Below, in pieces: positions 12,909 to 19,338 of a DNA stretch of 19,338 bases. Origin of the DNA: Candidatus Aminicenantes bacterium UBA4085 (GTDB lineage Bacteria > Acidobacteriota > Aminicenantia > Aminicenantales > UBA4085). The position numbers and the translations under genes are program-made. Numbering within the stretch: position 1 is the first letter of the stretch; every line of letters begins with the position of its first letter. The notes below the pieces were generated by a model. That model ran no database searches. It saw nothing but the letters and a program-made list of their open reading frames with translations, and had not been told where the DNA came from. The stretch lies in NCBI GenBank assembly GCA_002383325.1, contig DFYJ01000098.1:28418-47755 (forward strand), in the 5' to 3' direction.

Positions 12909-15900
12909 ATGAAAATCATCCGAGCCGCCGTCGACCGGCCCGTCACCGTCTACATGCTCTACTTGGCTGTGATCCTGCTCGGCTTCGTCTCCCTGAGGGA
13001 GCTGAGCGTCGACCTGCTGCCCGACATCAGCTACCCGCGTCTGTCGGTCGTGACTCGCTTCACCGGCGTCGCCCCGGAGGAGATCGAGACCCTGGTCACC
13101 CGGCCCTTGGAGTCTTACGTCAATCGCATCCCCGGCCTGCGCCGGGTCGAGTCGATCTCCAAGGAAGGCGTCTCCTTCATGACCCTGGAGTTCGATTGGG
13201 GCACGAACATGGACTTCACCATGCTCCACGCCCGCGAGCAGCTGGATGCGGCCCGCGACGCCCTGCCCGAAGATGCCGAGAGCCCGACCATCATCCCGCT
13301 CGATCCGCAGAGCCAGCCGATCATGACCTTGGCCCTGACCGGGGGGCGCAGCCTGCTGGAGCTCAAGGAGCTGGCCGAGGAGCTGATCAAACCGCGCCTG
13401 GAGCAGGTGGAAGGCATCGGGGCGGCCGAGATCACCGGCGGCGTGGAGCGTGAGATTCACGTCGAGGTCGATCCCTCGCGGCTGAGCCTCTACGGCCTGA
13501 CCATCGCCGAAGTCGCCTTGCGCATCGACGCCTTCAACCGCAACCTGCAGGGCGGGACGATTCGCAAAGGCACCTTCAAATACGCCCTGCGGGTCGTCGG
13601 CCAGTTCGAGTCCCTGGACGAGATCGGCGAGATCGCCATCAAGACGACGGCTGATCGGGGCGTTGTGCGCCTGCGGGACATCGCCCGGATCGAGGACGGG
13701 ATTAAGGAGCGCCAGGGCATCACCCGCATCGACGGCCGGGAGAGCATCGGCCTTCTGGTGCGCAAGGAATCGGGGGCCAACACGGTCCAGGTCACCAAGC
13801 TGGCCCAGGCCGTCCTGGACCAGATCCGGCGCGAGACCGAGGGCATCGAGATCCGGGTGGTCAACGAGCAGGCCCGCTCCATCCGAGAGGCCATCGGGGC
13901 GGTGCGCGACGAGCTTATCCAAGGCGCCATCCTGGCCTTCTTCATCCTGCTCATCTTCCTCCAGGAGTGGAAGACGCCCCTGATCATCGATACGGTCATC
14001 CCCATCTCGGTCATCGGGACGTTCTCGCTGCTGTTTTTCAGCAAGATCTCGATCAACATCATGTCGCTGGGCGGCCTGGCCTTGGGGGTGGGCATGCTCG
14101 ACGACTGTGCGGTGGTCGTCTCGGAGAACATCTTCCGCCACCGCAGCCTGGGCAAGAGCCCGGCCCAAGCCGCTTACGACGGGGCCCGCGAGGTCTCCGG
14201 CGCGGTCATCTCGACGGCCCTGACGACGATCGTCGTCTTCCTGCCGGTCATCTACGTCCACGGCGTCAGCGGCCAGCTTTTCAAGGACACGGCGCTGACC
14301 GTGACTATCTCGCTGCTGGTCTCCCTGCTCGTCTCGCTGACCCTGCTGCCCACGCTGCAATCGCGCTCGTTCAAGGTCCAGGGTTTGGGAACGGCGGGGC
14401 GCGGGAAAAGCTCCCTCATCCCGCGCTGGCGGAAGCCCAAGTCGCCGTTCGGCTGGCTGCTTCTGCCGCTCTTCGGCCTGCGCTGGTTGCTGACTGTCAT
14501 CGTACGCGGACTGGGCTTCGTCCTCGACTTTCTCTTCAGCTGGCTGGTTCAGGCTGTCGTCCTTCTGGCCAAGGCGGCAGCCTGGCCCTTCAAGCCCTTC
14601 TTCAAGCTTCTCTTTCGGGGCTTCAACGCCGTCTATTCCCGCTTCACCGCCTGGTATAGCCGGGCTCTGACCTGGAGTCTCGACCATAAGAAGGCCGTTT
14701 TGGGCTGGTCGCTGGCCTTCTTCGGGATCACTTTCGGGCTGGGCTTTCTGCTCAAGAGCGAGTTGATGCCCCGGCTCAAGACGACCAGCTTCGAAGTCCG
14801 CCTGAAGGCGCCGGTGGATTACTCCCTGGAGCAGACCTCCGAGATCGCCGGACAGATCGAGGCGCTGATGAGAGGGCGGGCCGAGGTCAAGACGGTCCTG
14901 GCCCAGGTCGGGCTGGTCTCCGAGATCGAAAGCGCCGACCCCGACCTGTCGCTCAACTCGGCCCGGCTGTTCGTGGAGGTCCGGAAGGCGGAGCAGTTGG
15001 AGGTCGTTCTGGAAGCCCTGAGGGGGAGGCTGGCCGGCCTGCCCGACATCTCCGCCACCGTCAGCCGGGAGCAGACCACCCTGTCCCAGTTCCTGTCCTT
15101 CAGCGCGGCCGAGATCGGCCTGCGGATCAAGGGCGACGACCTGGAGCGCCTGCGCGAGATCTCCGAGGCCCTCATGGCCAGGCTGCGGGAGATTCCGGGT
15201 GTCGTCGACGTGGCCAGCAACTGGGGCGAGGGCAAGCCGGAGTTCAAGGTCACGGTGCGCCGCGATGCGCTGGAGAAGTACGCCGGCCTGACCCCGGCCG
15301 GGATCGGCGATTTCATCGTCGGGGCGGTGCGCGGGAAGGTGGCTACCCAGTTCAACGAGATGGAGAAGAAGTACGACATCCTGGTCCGGACCGAGGGGGC
15401 CGTGGAAAGGGACATCGATGCCCTGCTCGACGAGCCTTACCCGGTCGGCGGCCGGCTCATTCCGCTGCGAGAGCTGGTTGCGGCCGAGGTGGTGCGGGGA
15501 CCCAAAGAGATCCGGCGCGAGAACCAGGGCCGCGAGGTGCTGGTGACGGCCGGGCTGCGGGGAACCAAGATCAGCCAGGCGGCGCCGGCCGTGGAGAAGG
15601 CTATCGCCGCCGTCGACCTGCCCTCGGACTACCGGATCGTCTTCGGCGGCGAGCGCGAGGAGATGCGGAAATCCTTCCGCAGCCTGATGTTCGCCCTGCT
15701 GCTGGCGGCCCTACTGACCTACATGATCATGGCTGCCCAGTTCGAGTCGCTCCTCCATCCCTTCCTGGTCATGTTCACCATTCCCATGGGGGTGGCTGGC
15801 ACGATCGTGGCCTTGCTGCTGACCGGCCAGACCATCAATGTCATCTCCATTATCGGGCTGGTCGTCCTGGTCGGACTGGTCGTCGACGACGCCGTCGTCG

Positions 15901-16172
15901 AGGTCGACTACGCCAACCTCCTTCGCAAGCAGGGCAAGGCCCTCCGGCCGGCCGTCCACGAGGCCTGCATGACCCGCCTGCGGCCGATCCTGATCGCCTC
16001 CTTCTCGACCATCTTCGGCCTGCTGCCGATGGCCCTGGGCCTGGAGAGCGGGGGCGAGCTGATGCGGCCGCTGGGGGTCGTCGTCCTCAGCGGCATGACC
16101 TTCTCGACCCTGCTGACCCTGATTCTCATTCCGGTCATGTACGAGGCGGTGGAGAAGCGGAAGCGGGCATGA
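12909..16172 (+). CDS. RND efflux permease subunit 1 (with inter-TM6/TM7 insert)
   Basis: A 1087-residue inner-membrane drug/proton antiporter of the AcrB/MdtB superfamily. Order: TM1 (about 15-31), first porter domain (PLESYVNRIPGLRRVES, then DFTMLHAREQL), TM2-TM6 (about 337-485) with TM4 GVGMLDDCAVVVSENI (Asp398, Asp399), second porter domain, and TM8-TM12 with VLVGLVVDDAVVEVDYANLL. In TM10 the position of the AcrB relay lysine is aspartate (Asp993, then Asp994). Between TM6 and the pre-TM7 helix (FNAVYSRF at 572) there are about 86 extra residues rich in W/L/F, roughly 60 more than the partner permease has. AGGA (12898-12901) lies seven bases before the ATG. The partner gene overlaps by ATGA. 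The first 45 bases recur exactly at 9513. Confidence 0.93.
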   Translation: MKIIRAAVDRPVTVYMLYLAVILLGFVSLRELSVDLLPDISYPRLSVVTRFTGVAPEEIETLVTRPLESYVNRIPGLRRVESISKEGVSFMTLEFDWGTNMDFTMLHAREQLDAARDALPEDAESPTIIPLDPQSQPIMTLALTGGRSLLELKELAEELIKPRLEQVEGIGAAEITGGVEREIHVEVDPSRLSLYGLTIAEVALRIDAFNRNLQGGTIRKGTFKYALRVVGQFESLDEIGEIAIKTTADRGVVRLRDIARIEDGIKERQGITRIDGRESIGLLVRKESGANTVQVTKLAQAVLDQIRRETEGIEIRVVNEQARSIREAIGAVRDELIQGAILAFFILLIFLQEWKTPLIIDTVIPISVIGTFSLLFFSKISINIMSLGGLALGVGMLDDCAVVVSENIFRHRSLGKSPAQAAYDGAREVSGAVISTALTTIVVFLPVIYVHGVSGQLFKDTALTVTISLLVSLLVSLTLLPTLQSRSFKVQGLGTAGRGKSSLIPRWRKPKSPFGWLLLPLFGLRWLLTVIVRGLGFVLDFLFSWLVQAVVLLAKAAAWPFKPFFKLLFRGFNAVYSRFTAWYSRALTWSLDHKKAVLGWSLAFFGITFGLGFLLKSELMPRLKTTSFEVRLKAPVDYSLEQTSEIAGQIEALMRGRAEVKTVLAQVGLVSEIESADPDLSLNSARLFVEVRKAEQLEVVLEALRGRLAGLPDISATVSREQTTLSQFLSFSAAEIGLRIKGDDLERLREISEALMARLREIPGVVDVASNWGEGKPEFKVTVRRDALEKYAGLTPAGIGDFIVGAVRGKVATQFNEMEKKYDILVRTEGAVERDIDALLDEPYPVGGRLIPLRELVAAEVVRGPKEIRRENQGREVLVTAGLRGTKISQAAPAVEKAIAAVDLPSDYRIVFGGEREEMRKSFRSLMFALLLAALLTYMIMAAQFESLLHPFLVMFTIPMGVAGTIVALLLTGQTINVISIIGLVVLVGLVVDDAVVEVDYANLLRKQGKALRPAVHEACMTRLRPILIASFSTIFGLLPMALGLESGGELMRPLGVVVLSGMTFSTLLTLILIPVMYEAVEKRKRA

Positions 16173-19100
16173 AGGCGCTCATCGACCGCCCGGTGGCGAC
16201 GGCGATGCTGTTCATCGCCCTGCTCGTCCTGGGCATCTATTCCTTCGTCAACACTCCGCTGGAGTTGGAGCCCAAGGAGGACTATCCCCAGCTGGACGTC
16301 TATACGGCCTGGGCCAGCGTGCCGCCGGAGATCATCCAGACCCAGGTCACCGCCCCCTTGGAGGAAGCCTGCGCCGCGGTCAAGGGCGTAACCAAGATCA
16401 GCTCGACGTCCCAGACCGGGGCCAGCCGGATCACCCTGGAGTTCCATCCCGGGACCGATATGGACTTCGCCCATCTGGCCCTGCGGGAGGAGCTGGCCAA
16501 AGCCCGCGGCCTGCTTCCGGATGGTGTGCGGCCGTCCGTCCAGCCGTATGTCCCGGACGACTTCCGGGTCAATCCCTTCCTGCGGATGACCATCTCGGGC
16601 CCCTATACCCTGCAGCGCCTGCGGGAGATGGTCGAGGACAAGCTGGAATTCGGTTTGGGCGCGATCAAGGGCGTCTCCAAGATCGAGATCACCGGCGGGG
16701 CGGAAGCCGAGGTCCGGGTGATCCTGGACAAGAAGGCCATGAAGGCCTTCGACCTCCAGCCCTACTCGGTCAACGCGGCCTTGTCCCAGCGGCTGCGGAC
16801 CTACCCGACCGGGCGGGTTCGCAGAGGCGAACAGGAATACCTCTTCAAATACGCCGACGCCGTCGACAGCCTGCAGGAGATTCGGGAGACCATCGTGGCC
16901 GATGCAGGCGGCCATCCGATCCGCATCCAGGATGTGGCCGAGGTCGGCATCTCCTACGCCGAGGTCACCAGCATCAGCCGCATCAACGGCCAGCCGACCG
17001 TCAGCCTGACCCTGACCAAGGAGAAGGGCGCCAATACCCTCCAGGTGGCGGCCCAGGTCAAGGCGGCGCTGGAGCGGGTCCGCGGCGAGCTGCCGGCCAA
17101 CCTTGTCTTCAAGACGGTGGATGACGAGAGCGAGGACATCCGCAAGAACCTGGCCGACCTCTACCGGCTGGCCGGAATCATCGCGGCCATCATCTTCATC
17201 ATGATCTTCGCCGTCCTGCGGCGGCTGAAGCCGTCGCTGCTCATCCTGTCCTCGATCGCTTTCTCGGTCGTCATCACCTTCAACCTCATCTACCTGTTCG
17301 GCATCTCCATGAACATGCTGACCCTGGGCGCCCTGGCCCTGGGCTTCGGCATGTTCGTCGACAACGCTATCGTTGTCTTCGACAGCATCCTGCGCCTGCG
17401 GGAGCGCGGCGTGCCGGCCAAGGAGGCGGCCGTGCGGGGGCCCCGGGAGGTCTTCACCGCCGTTCTGGCCTCGACCCTGACGACGGTAGCGGTCTTCTGC
17501 AGCTTCCCCTTCTTCCAGGGCAAGCTGAAGATCTACTACCTGCCGCTGGCTATCGTCATCACCTCGGCCCTGATGGCTTCCCTGCTCGTCTCCTATACCC
17601 TCATCCCGGCTCTGGCCCCGCGCTTCCTGGACGATCGGCGGGTCAAGCCCAAGCCGCCGCGGCCGGACGGGGAAGGGGGGCGGTTCCTGCGCCTCCTCAT
17701 CCGGCGCCCGATCGAGGTTCTGCTGGTCGTGGCCTTCCTCTTGGGGGGGAGCTATAAGTGGTTCCGCTCCGAGGTCAGCATCGGCGAGTGGTGGCGCTGG
17801 ACGTCGCGGGAGTACCTCTACATCCAGATCGGCATGCCGGCCGGGACCGACATCGCCCGGACCGATGAGTCCATCAGGGCCTTCGAGGACAAGGTCCTGG
17901 AGCAGCCCTACAAGACGGATATGAACACGGATGTCTTCAGCGAGGGGGCCAGCCTGCGCATCGAGTTTCCACCCGAAATCGAGCGCTCGGCCTATCCCTA
18001 TATGCTCAAGGAGGAGCTTATCCAGCTGGCCACCCAGTTCGCCGGGATGAACCTCTACGTCAGCGGCTTCGATCAGAACAGCTATTCATCCAGCATGGGC
18101 ACCGGGACGATGTTCGGCTCGCGGATCAAGTTCACGGGATACAACCTGAAGAAGCTCAAGGAGATCACCGACGATCTGATCCTGACCCTCAAGCGCAACC
18201 CGCGCGTCAAGGAGGCCCAGACATCTTCCAGCCGATGGGGCTGGTACCGCGGCGACACCTTGGAGAACATCCTCAAGATCGACAAAGCGGCCTTGCGGGC
18301 CTACGACATCGACCCGGATTACCTCTATTACCACCTGCGGACGATCATTCAAGGCAAGTTCGGGCGGCCGGCCAAGATCATCTCGGGGGGCAAGGAGATC
18401 GCGGTCAGCGTCAAGTTCCCCGACGCCGAGACGCTCGATCTGCGGGCCCTGCAGGAGACGATGATCCGGACCAGGGGCGGGGAGTACCTCCGGCTGGGCC
18501 AAATCGCAACCCACCAGGAGATTCCCATCGCCGGCTCGATCGACCGGGAGAATCAGCAGTTCCAGTTGGTGCTGATGTGGGAGTTCCGGGGGCCGAGCCG
18601 GGCCGAGGAGCGCTACCGCAAGGGCGTCTTCGCCAGCCTCAGCCTGCCGCCGGGCTTCCAGGCCGAGATGGACGAGGGCTACCGGATGACCTCGGGGGAG
18701 AAGGAGCAGATCTACATCGCCATCGGCGTCGCGTTGCTGATTATCTTCATGATCCTGGCCGCGCTCTACGAGTCGCTGATCCAGCCTTTCTTCATCCTGC
18801 TGGCGGTGCCGCTGTCGCTGGTCGGGGTCTGGATCGCCTTCATCGTCGCTGGATGGTCCTTCGACACTTCAGCCTACATCGGCGTCATCCTACTCAACGG
18901 CATCGTGGTCAACAACGCCATTCTGCTGGTCGATCAAATCAACCTGAAGAGAAGGGGGGGCTTGTCGATCGAGGAAGCGGCAGTGCAGGGAACGAGTGAC
19001 CGGGTGCGGCCGATCCTGATGACAACGGGGACGACCGTGCTGGGGATGCTGCCGATGCTTCTGATCGTAGCCGAGGCGGCCAACAAGCGGCAGATCTGGA

Positions 19101-19252
19101 CTTCGCTGGCCCTGTGCACGGTCGGCGGGCTGATCACCTCGTCCCTGGCCATCCTGCTGGTCGTGCCGGTCTTCTATGTCCACGGCGACAAGCTGCGCGC
19201 CTGGGCGGCCCGCCTAATTGCGGGACACCATACATACCCCCCGAAAGTATAA
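16169..19252 (+). CDS. RND efflux permease subunit 2 (C-terminus runs into a repeat)
   Basis: A 1027-residue RND permease, clearly distinct from the one upstream and translationally coupled to it through ATGA. The pairing suggests a heteromeric trimer as in MdtB/MdtC. The family layout is complete: TM1 about 11-29, porter domain with TAPLEEACAAVKGVTKISS, TM2-TM6 around 335-485, TM4 GFGMFVDNAIVVFDSIL (Asp398 then Asn399), a short TM6-TM7 linker, second porter domain, and TM10 GIVVNNAILLVDQIN (Asn915, Asn916 where AcrB has Lys-Asn). Recognisable permease sequence ends near VHGDKLRAWAARL. The last 12 residues (LIAGHHTYPPKV, from base 19214) and the stop are encoded by the repeat at 19216, so the native stop has been lost or displaced. 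The essential transmembrane part is intact. Confidence 0.92.
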   Translation: MKALIDRPVATAMLFIALLVLGIYSFVNTPLELEPKEDYPQLDVYTAWASVPPEIIQTQVTAPLEEACAAVKGVTKISSTSQTGASRITLEFHPGTDMDFAHLALREELAKARGLLPDGVRPSVQPYVPDDFRVNPFLRMTISGPYTLQRLREMVEDKLEFGLGAIKGVSKIEITGGAEAEVRVILDKKAMKAFDLQPYSVNAALSQRLRTYPTGRVRRGEQEYLFKYADAVDSLQEIRETIVADAGGHPIRIQDVAEVGISYAEVTSISRINGQPTVSLTLTKEKGANTLQVAAQVKAALERVRGELPANLVFKTVDDESEDIRKNLADLYRLAGIIAAIIFIMIFAVLRRLKPSLLILSSIAFSVVITFNLIYLFGISMNMLTLGALALGFGMFVDNAIVVFDSILRLRERGVPAKEAAVRGPREVFTAVLASTLTTVAVFCSFPFFQGKLKIYYLPLAIVITSALMASLLVSYTLIPALAPRFLDDRRVKPKPPRPDGEGGRFLRLLIRRPIEVLLVVAFLLGGSYKWFRSEVSIGEWWRWTSREYLYIQIGMPAGTDIARTDESIRAFEDKVLEQPYKTDMNTDVFSEGASLRIEFPPEIERSAYPYMLKEELIQLATQFAGMNLYVSGFDQNSYSSSMGTGTMFGSRIKFTGYNLKKLKEITDDLILTLKRNPRVKEAQTSSSRWGWYRGDTLENILKIDKAALRAYDIDPDYLYYHLRTIIQGKFGRPAKIISGGKEIAVSVKFPDAETLDLRALQETMIRTRGGEYLRLGQIATHQEIPIAGSIDRENQQFQLVLMWEFRGPSRAEERYRKGVFASLSLPPGFQAEMDEGYRMTSGEKEQIYIAIGVALLIIFMILAALYESLIQPFFILLAVPLSLVGVWIAFIVAGWSFDTSAYIGVILLNGIVVNNAILLVDQINLKRRGGLSIEEAAVQGTSDRVRPILMTTGTTVLGMLPMLLIVAEAANKRQIWTSLALCTVGGLITSSLAILLVVPVFYVHGDKLRAWAARLIAGHHTYPPKV
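19216..19250. repeat. Short repeat, first tandem unit, overlapping the permease 3' end
   Basis: This 35-base unit opens AATTGCGGGACACCATACATA and is followed directly by a second unit with the same core. It is read in frame as the last codons of the permease. The GGGACACCATAC core resembles repeats I remember near REP-type (RAYT) transposases; no transposase gene is visible before the window ends. Confidence 0.65.
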
Positions 19253-19284
19253 TTGGGGGACACCATACATAACTCCCGAATTAT
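19251..19284. repeat. Short repeat, second tandem unit, imperfect palindrome
   Basis: AATTGGGGGACACCATACATA (19251-19271) differs from the first unit's opening by one base. The unit ends CTCCCGAATTAT, so its ends AATTGGGGG and CTCCCGAATT form an imperfect inverted pair, a REP-like shape. The remaining 54 bases to the window end are AT-rich (GTTATATCGTTGGAATTAAG) and may be the promoter of a gene outside the window. Confidence 0.65.
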
Positions 19285-19338
19285 CTATCCGTTATATCGT
19301 TGGAATTAAGTAGTTATTAGAAGTCCCATAATAGAATG

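Noticed and set aside
12753..14687. 644-codon open frame on the minus strand
   Set aside because: It lies antisense to the permease, is dominated by Asp/Gln/Gly/Arg low-complexity composition and has no ribosome site. The plus-strand RND reading is unambiguous. Long antisense frames are expected at this GC content.
1..19338. CRISPR array, tRNA, rRNA, integrase or transposase
   Set aside because: No regularly spaced repeats, cloverleaf-like stretches, rRNA-like conserved blocks or recombinase motifs were seen on either strand.

Overview
The window is GC-rich bacterial DNA (two sampled 120-base stretches: 68% GC at 13201-13320, about 48% at 10081-10200). It carries a dense, diderm-type gene set: a tripartite RND efflux system with an outer-membrane TolC-family channel, and secreted proteins with Sec signal peptides. 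Several paralogous secreted beta-propellers with a conserved TWKGT ... GD ... VVKNPKTP mature N-terminus, next to RND genes and short dispersed repeats, suggest an Acidobacteriota/Candidatus Aminicenantes-like organism. This is an inference from style and remembered families, not a database result. No rRNA, tRNA, CRISPR array or transposase gene is visible.

Layout. Positions 1-35 hold a short repeat with a perfect hairpin that supplies the end of a leftward histidine ammonia-lyase gene (hutH, 22-1542). A compact divergent promoter region (1543-1648) separates hutH from a rightward group: ECF sigma factor (1649-2242), zinc-finger transmembrane anti-sigma factor (2232-2753), and two secreted beta-propeller proteins (2753-3931, 4024-5178). 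A strong hairpin (5186-5223) and a sigma70-like promoter (5282-5309) then lead into an efflux block: membrane-fusion adaptor (5426-6721) and TolC-family channel (6729-8309), followed by a propeller gene (8346-9443).

The middle, 9444-12908, looks like a recombination scar. A 42-codon in-frame chimera (9513-9641) consists of the first 45 bases of the RND permease gene joined to the last 84 bases of a second, diverged TolC-family gene. It is followed by a second, lower-GC propeller (9701-10840), a decapitated third propeller (10842-11015), and a 605-residue membrane-anchored protein I do not recognise (11006-12823). The two RND permeases follow as an overlapping pair (12909-16172, 16169-19252), and their ORF ends inside a tandem short repeat (19216-19284).

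Working together: adaptor, channel and two non-identical permeases can form one MdtABC-like tripartite pump with a heteromeric inner-membrane trimer. The best single explanation for the order is that two tandem efflux cassettes once existed. A deletion at a 13/14-base microhomology removed the permeases of the first and the adaptor/channel of the second, leaving one complete pump split by propeller genes. The sigma/anti-sigma/propeller operon is a separate envelope-signalling module. Propeller function is unknown.
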